A stretch of DNA of 64,000 bases from CAG-791 sp045130475. GTDB taxonomy: Bacteria > Bacillota > Clostridia > Lachnospirales > Lachnospiraceae. The translations under genes and the position numbers were made by a program. The stretch spans positions 177,469 through 241,468 of the forward strand of contig JBGUPU010000044.1 in the NCBI GenBank assembly GCA_045130475.1. The letters are read 5' to 3'. Below the pieces are notes generated by a model that saw only the letters and a list, made by a program, of their open reading frames with translations, ran no database searches and was not told the DNA's origin. Shown piece after piece: positions 51,336-59,755 of the stretch (positions are counted from its first letter, which is position 1; every line of letters starts with the position of its first letter).

Positions 51336-51941
51336 CTACATCTTATCTGTTGTTATATAACCTTCTGCAAGATCTATCTTATACGAGTCCTCATGTTCCT
51401 CTACCGGAACGCCGAAATAATCTCTCCACTCTCCGGGAAGGTACGATCTTTTTTTCTTCCCGGAATTGACGAACAGTTCGAAGTCCGTCAGTTTGAAAAG
51501 GAACAATATCTCATCCTTATATGTTGCCGGCCTTCCCATGATCTTGTATCGGTACCTGTTGTCCCAGTTCATGAGGTCAAAAACTTTTGCCGCAAATATC
51601 TTGCACAACATATCCCGGTTTTTGATCTCCTTGCTCCTGCCACCGCTTGACCACCGCAGAGAATCCGGGGTATCCGGATCACAAGGACGGATGATGATCC
51701 TTTTCTTCTCGGGACATATCAAGATCTGAATATGTGTCACACCTGGGAATCTCCGTAAGCAGGCCATATTGAACTTGACCTTGTTCTCCCAGATGGTCAT
51801 TGCGGGCTCTCTGATATGAGAAAACAGTTCTCCCTTCGTGACTTGATATCCGGCCAGATTAATGATCGTCTCTGTCTCCTCTTCATGTTCTGAAAAAGGT
51901 ATCGCTCCATTTAGGATCTGTTCCAGTCTTTCAGGTTCCAT
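51336..51941 (-). CDS. Stand-alone homologue of the recombinase C-terminal domain (paralogue 1)
   Basis: A 201-residue protein and the longest of the three paralogues. After about 25 variable residues come INLAGYQVTKGELFSHIREP, KVKFNMACLRRF, IQILICPEKKRIIIRPCDPD, SLRW, MLCKIFAAKVFDLMNWDNRY and ILFLFKLTDFE. The end, LPGEWRDYFGVPVEEHEDSY, aligns with LCPEEWADEFGEEFYEHVVD at the very end of the serine recombinase, so the similarity covers the full C-terminal region of that enzyme. It overlaps the recombinase stop by 11 bp. No named family is recognised. Confidence 0.8.
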   Translation of the reverse strand: MEPERLEQILNGAIPFSEHEEETETIINLAGYQVTKGELFSHIREPAMTIWENKVKFNMACLRRFPGVTHIQILICPEKKRIIIRPCDPDTPDSLRWSSGGRSKEIKNRDMLCKIFAAKVFDLMNWDNRYRYKIMGRPATYKDEILFLFKLTDFELFVNSGKKKRSYLPGEWRDYFGVPVEEHEDSYKIDLAEGYITTDKM

Positions 51942-53757
51942 TATTTCCTATTCCTCTGCCTGATAATCGTTCCATTCTCTCTTGTAATTCCTCATCCGAA
52001 GTCGAAGCATATTGTTCGATCCCCGGTGCAGGTATGCTTTGCGACTGCGAGTTCCATCCTGAACCGGGAGCCAGATAATAAAAACCGTTATCCACCACAT
52101 GCTCATAGAACTCTTCTCCGAATTCATCTGCCCATTCTTCCGGACACAGTTCAATTCGTTTATTTTTTGTCCGTTCTCCTTCTCCCGGCACAAGCATAAC
52201 AGGAGCGGCATTGGAGAAGTTAAATACAATAATCTGTTCCGCTCCACGCCTTGCCCATACACCACGGACCCTGTATGTATATTCAGGATTCCATCCCATG
52301 ATGCTGTATAATGCGCTGCCAAAATGCGGACAGCTTATCGTTTTTGAATAGAGCCTCTTTTCGGGGTCCGGCCTCCAGCGGATGCTGTGGATATCCTTTT
52401 GTCTACAGGGCCGTATGGCGATCTTCCGTTCAGCTGGGTGCAGCAGTAACTGGATATACCCAACAGATCCGAACCGTCTCATGCAGAATGTATTGAACGA
52501 TATCTTTTCTCCGGATATTGAAATGGACGGCCCCTCATAGCGGACTTGAGTAAACTGGCTCCTTACGACCTGATATCCATCCAGATCAAAAGCACTGAAG
52601 GTGCGCTTGTTGAAAGATCTTGTTTTTTTAGTCCGGTTTATACTGTTGGAAATGTCATAATATATATCCGGATCATCATTGATCCAGTGGTGATTTATAG
52701 GGATGAAGCCCTGGAAGATCCCTTCATCTATGACGTGAAGCTTCGGCAGTCCCCCTTTTACATGATGCTTACGATTTTCCATCAGCACCTGAGCCGCTTC
52801 ATATTTCTCGGTACTGATGATAGCTTCATGACGCTTCTTATACAGATATTGATCACGGTCCTGACGATTCTTCCGATGCTTGTGCTCATACAGATCGGAA
52901 GTGAAGGTCTTCCAGGTCAGAACATCTCCGCAATATCGCTCATTTCCTAAAATGTACCGGATCCCGCCCTCAGTCCATTTTGTACTGCCTGTCTTTGTAC
53001 TGCAGCCAATATCAGTCAAAAAGTCTGCGATATTTACCAATGACCACCCAGCTATATATGAATCAAAGATAAACCGGACGATCTCTGCTTCTTTCTCGTT
53101 CACGACCAGAGGCGCATATTTTATAAATCTTCCTGTAACATCCCTCGCCCGGTCGTATCCCAAAAGTGCCGGGGTCAGCAGCTTTCCATCCTTGAAACGC
53201 TGCGCTAAAGACCAGTTCATGGCCTCCCTTTTCTTTACTGATTCTTCCTGCGCTATGGTCGCTAAAAAGGACAGGATAAATTCAGTATTCTCCGCAAGCG
53301 TATACAGATTGTCTGTTTCAAAGAAAACTCCTACCGGCGGGTTTAACCCTTTCAGCATCCGTACAAGAGAAATACAGTCGACCAGATTTCTTGCAAAACG
53401 TGATACGCTTTTTGTGACGATAAGGTCGTACGTGCCTTTCCTGCATTCTTCGATCATCTCGTTGAAGGCAGTCCTGTTTTTCAGTGAGGTCCCCGATATC
53501 CCTTCATCTGCGTAGATCTTTCTTAGGTCCCAGTTTGGATGGTCCTGGGCAAGCTGCCGGTAATGCTTTTGCTGCAGCTCATACGATGACAGCTGTTCTT
53601 CACTGTCCGTCGATACTCTGCAGTAAGCGCATGCCCGGAACATCCTGTCCTTTTCACTTGGATTTACTTTGGGCTTTGCAGGAATGAACAACTTCTTGCC
53701 AGGATCATCTTGCTGATATACCTGTCTCAGCTGTTCTCTTGTGTCACTGCCCTGCAT
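51931..53757 (-). CDS. Large serine recombinase with an unusual C-terminal domain
   Basis: A 608-residue site-specific recombinase. Residues 40-180 are the resolvase/invertase catalytic domain with nucleophile Ser49 (ACAYCRVSTDSEEQ), YADEGISGTSLKNRTAFNEM and KSVSRFARN. Residues about 185-335 are the 'recombinase' DNA-binding domain (PALLGYDRARDVTGRF; WTEGGIRYILGNERYCGDVL; ERYCGDVLTWKTF). The usual zinc ribbon with CxxC pairs and coiled coil is not seen. Instead residues about 389-565 form a domain shared with the three small proteins encoded next (FDLDGYQVVRSQF, RFGSVGYIQLLLHP, SALYSIMGWNPEYTYRV). It overlaps the upstream ATPase by 31 bp and the next gene by 11 bp, so production is tightly coupled. 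Confidence 0.88.
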   Translation of the reverse strand: MQGSDTREQLRQVYQQDDPGKKLFIPAKPKVNPSEKDRMFRACAYCRVSTDSEEQLSSYELQQKHYRQLAQDHPNWDLRKIYADEGISGTSLKNRTAFNEMIEECRKGTYDLIVTKSVSRFARNLVDCISLVRMLKGLNPPVGVFFETDNLYTLAENTEFILSFLATIAQEESVKKREAMNWSLAQRFKDGKLLTPALLGYDRARDVTGRFIKYAPLVVNEKEAEIVRFIFDSYIAGWSLVNIADFLTDIGCSTKTGSTKWTEGGIRYILGNERYCGDVLTWKTFTSDLYEHKHRKNRQDRDQYLYKKRHEAIISTEKYEAAQVLMENRKHHVKGGLPKLHVIDEGIFQGFIPINHHWINDDPDIYYDISNSINRTKKTRSFNKRTFSAFDLDGYQVVRSQFTQVRYEGPSISISGEKISFNTFCMRRFGSVGYIQLLLHPAERKIAIRPCRQKDIHSIRWRPDPEKRLYSKTISCPHFGSALYSIMGWNPEYTYRVRGVWARRGAEQIIVFNFSNAAPVMLVPGEGERTKNKRIELCPEEWADEFGEEFYEHVVDNGFYYLAPGSGWNSQSQSIPAPGIEQYASTSDEELQERMERLSGRGIGNNGT

Positions 53758-54755
53758 TCAGAAGTTCCTCCTTCACTTTCTCCACATAGTTCCATATGCC
53801 AGTACCACTTCCACATCTTGCGGTACGATCGAATCCCCAGTTCTGTCTTTGTTTCCTGGATGGTCTTCCTTCCGATATGGTAGTGCTCGAAGATGCTGAG
53901 CATCTCGGTTGCGCTTTTATCTTCTTTCGATAATTCCCGACGAATCAGTATGGCGGCCAGCTCATGCTTGTTTTTAGGTAATTCTTCCGCGGGTATACGG
54001 GTCATATCAGACAGTGGATTTCCTGGTACAGACAGCCACCGGAAGCCTGTACCCTGTCTGATCTCAAAACTGACATCAGCCCCATGCACGGCAAGACTGT
54101 TTTTTATCTGATGTACAACGCGAATATCTCCATCTGCTTTATCGCGCTCCACATACAGGACGCTCCTGGCAGCAGCCACAACATCGATACTCCCCAAACC
54201 GCGATAAAGGTCCCTGCTTCCCTCTTTTTTATTGAGATGCCCGATCAGCACGATTGCGCAGTTATATGCAGACGCCCACATATTTAACCGCCGCATCAAT
54301 CTCCTGGAGCGGGCTGCTGTATGTAGGTCTGCATCATTGCCGATATATGCCTGCACCGGGTCAAGCACAACAAGTTTCGGATGAAAATCCGTAATGACCT
54401 GGCGGATTCTCTCATCGTCCAGCGTTAAGCCGTCATGTACTGCTTCATCGATAAAAGCTACATTGTCGCAGTTAGCTCCGCAGGAATCCAGTCTTGGGCG
54501 TATAGTATCCGCAGCGCCGTCTTCTGAGCATTGATAAAGTACGCGGCATGGGCTGCCTACTGCTTTTCCGTCCGGTGTTTTACCACCGTTAGAAAGCTCC
54601 GAGATAATATGCAGCATCATTGTAGATTTGCCGTCCCCTGGATCACCCTGCAACAATGTGATCTTTCCAATGGCTATATACGGATACCATAGCCACTGTA
54701 CCGGGACAGCTTCCACATCACTATATCTTTTCCACAAGGTAGTTGCCTGCTCCAT
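53727..54755 (-). CDS. RepA/RadA-like AAA (RecA-fold) ATPase
   Basis: A 342-residue RecA-type ATPase of the AAA_25/RepA-helicase-like group, common on phages, plasmids and ICEs. Walker A is LLQGDPGDGKSTMML (about 34-48), Walker B KLVVLDPVQAYIG (about 127), with a conserved GHLNKKEGSRDLYRGLGS (motif 3/4) and RSVLYVERDK. After about residue 240 the protein has a helical tail (LIRRELSKEDKSATEMLSIF) that may be a winged helix. Likely roles are DNA unwinding, priming support or recombination in element replication. It leads the recombinase operon, whose genes all overlap. AAGGA lies before the ATG. Confidence 0.88.
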   Translation of the reverse strand: MEQATTLWKRYSDVEAVPVQWLWYPYIAIGKITLLQGDPGDGKSTMMLHIISELSNGGKTPDGKAVGSPCRVLYQCSEDGAADTIRPRLDSCGANCDNVAFIDEAVHDGLTLDDERIRQVITDFHPKLVVLDPVQAYIGNDADLHTAARSRRLMRRLNMWASAYNCAIVLIGHLNKKEGSRDLYRGLGSIDVVAAARSVLYVERDKADGDIRVVHQIKNSLAVHGADVSFEIRQGTGFRWLSVPGNPLSDMTRIPAEELPKNKHELAAILIRRELSKEDKSATEMLSIFEHYHIGRKTIQETKTELGIRSYRKMWKWYWHMELCGESEGGTSECRAVTQENS

Positions 54756-54834
54756 ATGACATCATCCTTAACGACCGAACACTTTTAAGATGCACCCGGG
54801 CTTTATTATAGCCTCCTTTCTATCATGTCAGTTG

Positions 54835-54880
54835 TACCCATTAGACGCAGATCTGTTGAAAACGATACCCATAAGACGCA
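54835..54880. promoter_or_regulatory. Candidate XRE operator: two 15-bp direct repeats 31 bp apart
   Basis: TACCCATTAGACGCA (54835-54849) and TACCCATAAGACGCA (54866-54880) differ at one base and are spaced 31 bp, about three helical turns. They lie in the divergent gap between the ATPase operon (reading left) and the XRE gene (reading right), the place expected for a regulator's operators. The gap also has CATCTTTAGATG, a small palindrome. On the minus strand GGAGGCTATAATAAAG near 54,820 could be a -10 for the operon. Confidence 0.55.
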
Positions 54881-55008
54881 AAACATCTTTAGATGGCGCT
54901 TTTCCAGGACGTGTTTGAAAAAGGCTCCTTAAAGAATAAGTTGCTATATTCTTAGACCAGGTTTACTATCTTGCTACCTTATACGGGCAGCATGAAAGGA
55001 AACTAAAG

Positions 55009-55344
55009 ATGATCATTGATTATTCAGTCATAGGGAAATGTATCCAGAGGATACGCAAGGAAAAGCATCTTTCCCGCCTGCAGCTGTCCGCCATGGTAGG
55101 GATCAGTTCAGGGCATCTCGGCCATATCGAGGCCGGATCAAAAAGTCCCAGTGTTGAGATACTGGTCAATATAGCGTTTTCACTGGATGTTCCCGTAGAT
55201 GAACTGTTAGTAGACCTGGGGCTTCCCAAAAGAGAAGGTCTGGAAGTGTCAGATTTATTAAGGAACTGTAGTCCTATAGAACAATCCGTTTTAAGAGAAC
55301 TTATCGCTGCCATAAAACCCGTATTACATAAACTCGATCTATAA
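55009..55344 (+). CDS. XRE/Cro-cI family transcriptional regulator
   Basis: A 111-residue protein with an N-terminal helix-turn-helix of the lambda-repressor type (IGKCIQRIRKEKHLSRLQLS, then AMVGISSGHLGHIEAGSKSPS and VEILVNIAFSLDVPVDELL) and a short C-terminal helical region for dimerisation. It is the only gene on the plus strand in this part and is divergent from the recombinase operon, so it is the probable element repressor. AAGGAA lies 9 nt before the ATG. Its stop codon overlaps a perfect palindrome at 55336-55354. Confidence 0.9.
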   Translation: MIIDYSVIGKCIQRIRKEKHLSRLQLSAMVGISSGHLGHIEAGSKSPSVEILVNIAFSLDVPVDELLVDLGLPKREGLEVSDLLRNCSPIEQSVLRELIAAIKPVLHKLDL

Positions 55345-55428
55345 TCTATAGATCAGCAAAATAGAATACGCCCGTATAAGCCACAAACAGCGCCATAGTT
55401 CACACTAGGGCTGTCTGTGGTTATCGGG
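55336..55428. other. Two hairpins downstream of the XRE gene
   Basis: First, GATCTATA-ATC-TATAGATC (55336-55354), a perfect 8-bp inverted repeat overlapping the stop codon. Second, a long imperfect stem, CCCG..ATAAGCCACAAACAGC (from 55371) with GCTGTCTGTGGTTATCGGG (to 55428). There is no T-run, so this is not a classic terminator; a replication or transfer origin hairpin is possible but unsupported. Confidence 0.45.
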
Positions 55429-55469
55429 AATAGCTCCGATTATGTTCGAAAAACATATAAATAGTCATA

Positions 55470-55524
55470 AAAAAAGGCCTGCAGATCCTTCGAAAAGAAC
55501 CTGCAGGCCTGCTGCCGTCATATT
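55470..55524 (-). terminator. Terminator of the holin gene; 55-bp repeat, copy 2
   Basis: GGCCTGCAG / CTGCAGGCC perfect 9-bp arms (55476-55484, 55501-55509) with seven T on the leftward strand. The same 55 bp occurs in degenerate form at 50281-50335, indicating duplicated phage- or element-derived DNA. Confidence 0.75.
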
Positions 55525-55525
55525 A

Positions 55526-55942
55526 TTATACATCGCCTTCTTTCTCAGCCCTGTCATGGAGCTGCTCGAGCACGATCTTCAGCTTGTCCGGAATTGGCAG
55601 TCCCAAATGTCCGGCATTCTCCAGAAGAGAAACACCCTCGTTGGATAGATAGAAAAATATCACTGCAGTGCGGAGCACACTGCCGGTCCCGATGACCTGC
55701 GTGTCCAGCACATGGCCTACGCCGACCAGAAGGAAGATCAGCACCTTGCGGCAGATGCCCTTAAATCCCACCTCGCTCGACAGCTTGTGGTCTACCGCCG
55801 CGCACATCACACCTGTCACATAATCAATCACCACAAAGATCACCAGCGCATAAAGCGGGCCGTCACATCCCCCGAGGAACCAGCCGAGCCATCCGCCGAC
55901 AGCTGTGAAAACAAACTGACACATAGCCCAGAATTCTTTCAT
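55526..55942 (-). CDS. Phage holin family protein
   Basis: A 138-residue protein with three hydrophobic helices (FVFTAVGGWLGWFLGGCD; PLYALVIFVVIDYVTGVMCA; LIFLLVGVGHVLDTQVIG) and the family block VFIDYVTGVM-like 'DYVTG', then FFYLSNEGVSLLENAGHLGL, LPIPDKL and a charged C terminus. This is the phage_holin_4/Cph1-type holin that permeabilises the membrane for an endolysin; here no endolysin gene is adjacent. AAGGAG lies 5 nt before the ATG. The truncated tail gene lies 51 bp upstream. Confidence 0.92.
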   Translation of the reverse strand: MKEFWAMCQFVFTAVGGWLGWFLGGCDGPLYALVIFVVIDYVTGVMCAAVDHKLSSEVGFKGICRKVLIFLLVGVGHVLDTQVIGTGSVLRTAVIFFYLSNEGVSLLENAGHLGLPIPDKLKIVLEQLHDRAEKEGDV

Positions 55943-55993
55943 AGTTATCTCCTTTCTTTTGCATGAAAAAAGGCGCCTGGTAAAGAGCGCCTG

Positions 55994-57328
55994 TTAAAAG
56001 ATTCCATATATATAATCAAAATATACTGTTGGTCTCGTAGTATCATTTCCGTTAACGCATCTTACCCCCACGCGGTTGTTTGTCCAGTCCACGATAAAAC
56101 CGCCTCTGACATAGGTACTGCTGTTCGGAGTATCCGAAAACTGCTGTCCGCTCTGGAACGGCCTGATAAAGACGAGATTCATAACATTATTATGGACCGC
56201 ACAACGGAGGACGACCATGTTCCAGTTGGCCAGCGCACTGATCGTCGTATATTTATAAGTTGTACTGACATCTGCAGCAGTAACTTTCGTACTGTAAATC
56301 TGTGTAGCCTGTTTATGAACAGTATTGTGCACGAAGGCAGTCGTGGCGAGCTGCGTTGTGTTCGTACCGACTGAAGCGGTGGGCGCAGTTGGTGTCCCGG
56401 TAAAGGCTGGTGAGTTGGATAATACAATCGGATAAAGTGTCCCTCCTCCGGTCGGGTCTACCATAAGCGGACTAGACTGATTGGGATCGTTGATCACCAC
56501 GCGGTCCTTATCAGACTGCCTGAACTTGGCGATTCCGAGGAACGTGGCGAGCTTCCTAAACAGTGACTGGAAATTAAAGTCCACGCAGTCCTCGATCGTG
56601 GATTTCTGGCCGAAGGCAACTCCCTTCCCACCATGAAGGAAATGCATCAGGTAAACAGCGGTGGACACGTAGTCCATAAAAGAAACGGACCGGAACTGGT
56701 CTGATACCGTATACAGCACATCGTAGGAGAACTCGGTATCAAGGTTTCCTTCCCCGCAGATATTGACTCCCGGCACAAGAGTAACCTCCGGGTTATACAC
56801 TACCGCATCCGTCTTCTTATACTTCATCGTCATCGTGACAGCATTATTCCCACCGCAGGAGGAATACTCCACAGTCGTTGTGCTCCGGAAGTAGGTGCCG
56901 TCATTATCAAGATCTCCAGACGAGTCACACCGTTCGCTGACACACCTTGTAAACTTCGGCGCCGAGTATGGTGTGAAGGTAACTGTCCCGGTCTTGGATC
57001 CGGTCCTGCCGCGACTGTCTGTTACTGTCACGTTTACAGTAAGGCTGCCGCTTTGTGTGATCGTATCAATCTGCGGAAGGGATGATGCGGAGTAGGCTTG
57101 TGAAATGGACTGTGTTCCGACCTGAAGCCTCACCGTGCTGATCGTGGACCCTTGCGCTCCCGCACAGGTGATGGAGGACAGCTTCGCTCCGCTCTGGTGC
57201 TGGATGAACAGGTTCCAGGAAGAAGGAACCGGTGTATTTGCCTTGTCCGTAAGCGTGAAGGCTGATACCGTCGGTACCACGCTTGTCGGGACAGATACTG
57301 TGATCGTTGTATTGAACGTACCGTTCCA
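55994..57328 (-). pseudogene. 5'-truncated phage tail/minor structural gene (DUF859-like)
   Basis: About 444 residues remain of a phage structural protein. The visible part has repeated Ig-like tail modules (SLTVNVTVTDSRGRTGSKTG), a later baseplate/tail-fibre region (GGKGVAFGQKSTIEDCVDFN) and a C-terminal domain beginning SNSPAFTGTPTAPTASVGTN and TTQLATTAFVH, typical of phage tail fibres. The frame begins in mid-domain: WNGTFNTTITVSVP is preceded at once by a TAG stop (57329-57331), so the N-terminal part is lost. A GTG at 57280 could start translation but has no ribosome binding site. Upstream is the 3' end of the RepA-type gene, a fused junction. Confidence 0.75.
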
Positions 57329-58848
57329 CTACTTCCGCCATCTTCAACAGTGTTTCCCCTCTGTCCGGACATACTCTCCTTTTCCACGGCCTCCGCATGC
57401 ATGTCATGGTTTGCCATGGCAGCATAATAGCTCCCGATGGTCCCGGGCGCATTGTAGAGCATTGTCAGTAGATACTGACGGATGTTCCTGATATTTGTCG
57501 TTGTGGCTTTGAGCCGGTCAAGAACATACTGGATATGGCTGCTGTCAATTTTCATGAGACGGAATCTGACGATCTCAGCAGGTTTGTCCTCTCCTCCAAC
57601 CCGTATTATGGGCTTCCTGCTGCAGCAGGTCTCAATGACAATCCCGATTATTTCATCAATGATCTCCTCATCCCCAGGGTTTTCTCTGTGAAGATAATCA
57701 GGAAGACACCTGTCTTCAAAGTATGCCCGAAAATCGAGGTATTCGCTGATCCGATCCTGTCCATCCCATCTATCATTCTCTCTTTTCCGGAAAGCAGATT
57801 TCTCCCCCTTGATGCTGTTACCGGGCAGATCTGCGGACAGATCTGATATGATTCGATCAGTATTACTCCTCTCAGTTTTTCTCTTCTCAGTATTATTAGT
57901 GGGTGTTTTTAGTCCATCTGGAAAATCGTTTTTCATCTCTCCGGAGAGAATGTTTTCATCCCTGCTGAGAGAATGTTTCAGTGTTTCAGGAACCTGAGAG
58001 TCCATTTTGCCGCATTCAGAAAGAAAGATTTCGCCCATTTGCAGGTCTCTTTCAGCCTCTTCCGAACATGCAAAAGAGACGCCTGACATGTCATGGCCGC
58101 CACATTTCCTGAGAAGTATCATTGGTCCGGTTTCATTCGTCCGTTCCTTCTCCGTTTCTGTGCAACGATCATCCGTACACGCATCTTCTGTATCCGTATT
58201 ATCTGTATGGGTGTTTTTTTCTTCGTTCCTGCCGGACCTGTTTTCCGTCTCCGCAATCGCCACAGGCAGATCCAGGTCAGGCGGGCTTGCCTGGTGGAAC
58301 CCTACATGAAGCACTGGAGACTGAGGCAAGTCCAGGTCAGGCGGGCTTGCCTCATCCGTCCCCGAGTCAGACCAGTCGTCCTCTTCATCCGCGGATCCAC
58401 AGTGCTCCTCATCCTCTCCATATTCACTGGAATGCTCCCGCAGCTCCATCTCCGGAAGGATGCATTTCCTGACGTAGATCCTGTCCGGTTTCCCCAGCCC
58501 CTGGCGGACACGGGTGATGAGTCCGACTCCTCTTCTGTCATCCAGTTCTTCCATCAGCCTGGTTGCTTTCTGTGCCCCGCAGCCGAGTTGGTTCATCACT
58601 GTACTGCGAGGAAAATAAATATAAACTCTCCCTTCTTCATCACGCCAATCATTTGCTGCAGAGAGCTTCATCCGATCAACGAGCATGCTGTAAAGCAGCT
58701 TTGCTTCAGCGGACACATTCATGAAGGTTTTCGCTTTGAACAGAATCCTGGGTACTATGAAGAAGGAATAACTGTCTGCTTCATTCCCATAAAAATAAGG
58801 GAATTCCGGTTTCTTTGTCTGATTACCCATTGTTGTTTCTTTCAACAT
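57130..58848 (-). CDS. Replication initiator protein A (RepA_N) with DUF6017-type C terminus, 3' end altered
   Basis: An initiator typical of ICEs and plasmids of Clostridia. Residues 1-125 form the RepA_N winged-helix region (FFIVPRILFKAKTFMNVSAE; AKLLYSMLVDRMKLSAANDW; GCGAQKATRLMEELDD). Residues about 130-390 are an acidic, Glu/Asp/Thr-rich low-complexity linker. Residues about 395-490 are the DUF6017-like domain ending LTMLYNAPGTIGSYYAAMAN. The true protein should stop soon after HDMH; instead the frame runs on about 70 residues through the phage fragment in the wrong frame (Arg/Ser-rich end). So the last part is an artefact of the junction near 57,330-57,400. The ATG at 58848 has AGGAGG 6 nt upstream. 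Confidence 0.82.
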   Translation of the reverse strand: MLKETTMGNQTKKPEFPYFYGNEADSYSFFIVPRILFKAKTFMNVSAEAKLLYSMLVDRMKLSAANDWRDEEGRVYIYFPRSTVMNQLGCGAQKATRLMEELDDRRGVGLITRVRQGLGKPDRIYVRKCILPEMELREHSSEYGEDEEHCGSADEEDDWSDSGTDEASPPDLDLPQSPVLHVGFHQASPPDLDLPVAIAETENRSGRNEEKNTHTDNTDTEDACTDDRCTETEKERTNETGPMILLRKCGGHDMSGVSFACSEEAERDLQMGEIFLSECGKMDSQVPETLKHSLSRDENILSGEMKNDFPDGLKTPTNNTEKRKTERSNTDRIISDLSADLPGNSIKGEKSAFRKRENDRWDGQDRISEYLDFRAYFEDRCLPDYLHRENPGDEEIIDEIIGIVIETCCSRKPIIRVGGEDKPAEIVRFRLMKIDSSHIQYVLDRLKATTTNIRNIRQYLLTMLYNAPGTIGSYYAAMANHDMHAEAVEKESMSGQRGNTVEDGGSSGTVRSIQRSQYLSRQAWYRRYQPSRLRTRQIHRFLLPGTCSSSTRAERSCPPSPVRERKGPRSAR

Positions 58849-58903
58849 TATTTCTCCTCCTCTGCCATTTGGTGGGATCACATTCGCTCCCACTTTCTCT
58901 GCC

Positions 58904-59755
58904 TCAGGAAATCATCTCCTTCCTACTACTCCCGGAATTTTGACAGTCCCAGGTAACGTCTGTTTCACATTTTTTATGTTTTTTTGCGGGTCTCCTTTCC
59001 TTTCTTTCACTTTGAAAAGCATCTTCCAGTATTTTGGGAAGTTCATCTTCTTCCCGGTTACTGCGGCAAAAGACATTTCTTCCAAACTTCCGTCCCTGCG
59101 TTCCATACGCTTCCCGAAGACTGGTGACCCCTCTGCTTATATTCGCAGATACTGCATTACGGGTGATCCCCATTTCCTCTGCAACTTCCTCATGCGTCTG
59201 TCCTTTCCAGACGGATCGCGTTATGGCATCGAACTGTTTTTTGGTAAGTTCCGTTTTCATGGTATCGTAAAGCGTCTCATATTCCTCCAGTCGAGTCTCC
59301 TCCTCAATCAGCATATTCAGAGGATCACCGCATCCTCTGTCTGATACAAACGGGCCTCCTTCTGCGAATCCATCCTGAGAGACCCTTCCTGCATACTCAT
59401 CTCTGCAATCCATGTTGTGTTCGATCCGGTCACGGCCTTCCAATTCTGCCCATACAGTCCATTCACAGCCAGTAAAAATCTCCGCCGAAAGCACTCTCTT
59501 CCCGGCCACTGCATCAGCACAAATGTAATCTCCGCACTTATAGGCATCTATAACTGTCACGTATTTGCCATCCCTGTAAAGAATGAAGCCGCTCTGATAC
59601 GCGGTTATCTCCACACCATCGCTGAGTACGGCTGAATCCAGTACTGCTCCTCCGTGTCTCCTGACCCAGGCAGCAGACGGCACCTTAGACTTAGCCCTTC
59701 CCGAAGGTCTATCCATCATCTCCACAAGCTCGAATATTGTTGTCAATCCGACCAC
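58904..59755 (-). CDS. Sigma-region-4-like helix-turn-helix protein of the mobile element
   Basis: A 283-residue protein. The C-terminal third holds LTKKQFDAITRSVWKGQTHE, EEVAEEMGITRNAVSANISR and GVTSLREAYG, a region-4-type helix-turn-helix. The first 130 residues are beta-rich (ITAYQSGFILYRDGKYVTVI) and unassigned. The last 50 residues are Lys/Arg/Glu-rich. Such proteins on ICEs act as small regulators of replication or transfer genes. The start is uncertain: GTG at 59755 directly follows AAAG, and TTG at 59746 has AAGGTGG closer to ideal spacing. The RepA gene begins 55 bp downstream on the same strand. Confidence 0.65.
   Translation of the reverse strand: MVGLTTIFELVEMMDRPSGRAKSKVPSAAWVRRHGGAVLDSAVLSDGVEITAYQSGFILYRDGKYVTVIDAYKCGDYICADAVAGKRVLSAEIFTGCEWTVWAELEGRDRIEHNMDCRDEYAGRVSQDGFAEGGPFVSDRGCGDPLNMLIEEETRLEEYETLYDTMKTELTKKQFDAITRSVWKGQTHEEVAEEMGITRNAVSANISRGVTSLREAYGTQGRKFGRNVFCRSNREEDELPKILEDAFQSERKERRPAKKHKKCETDVTWDCQNSGSSRKEMIS

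Noticed and set aside
55336..55428. Origin of transfer
   Set aside because: Hairpins are present but no relaxase gene or nic-like motif is recognised in the window.
57066..57452. Third open frame across the RepA/tail junction
   Set aside because: It overlaps the end of the RepA gene in another frame and has no family features; it reflects the junction, not a gene.
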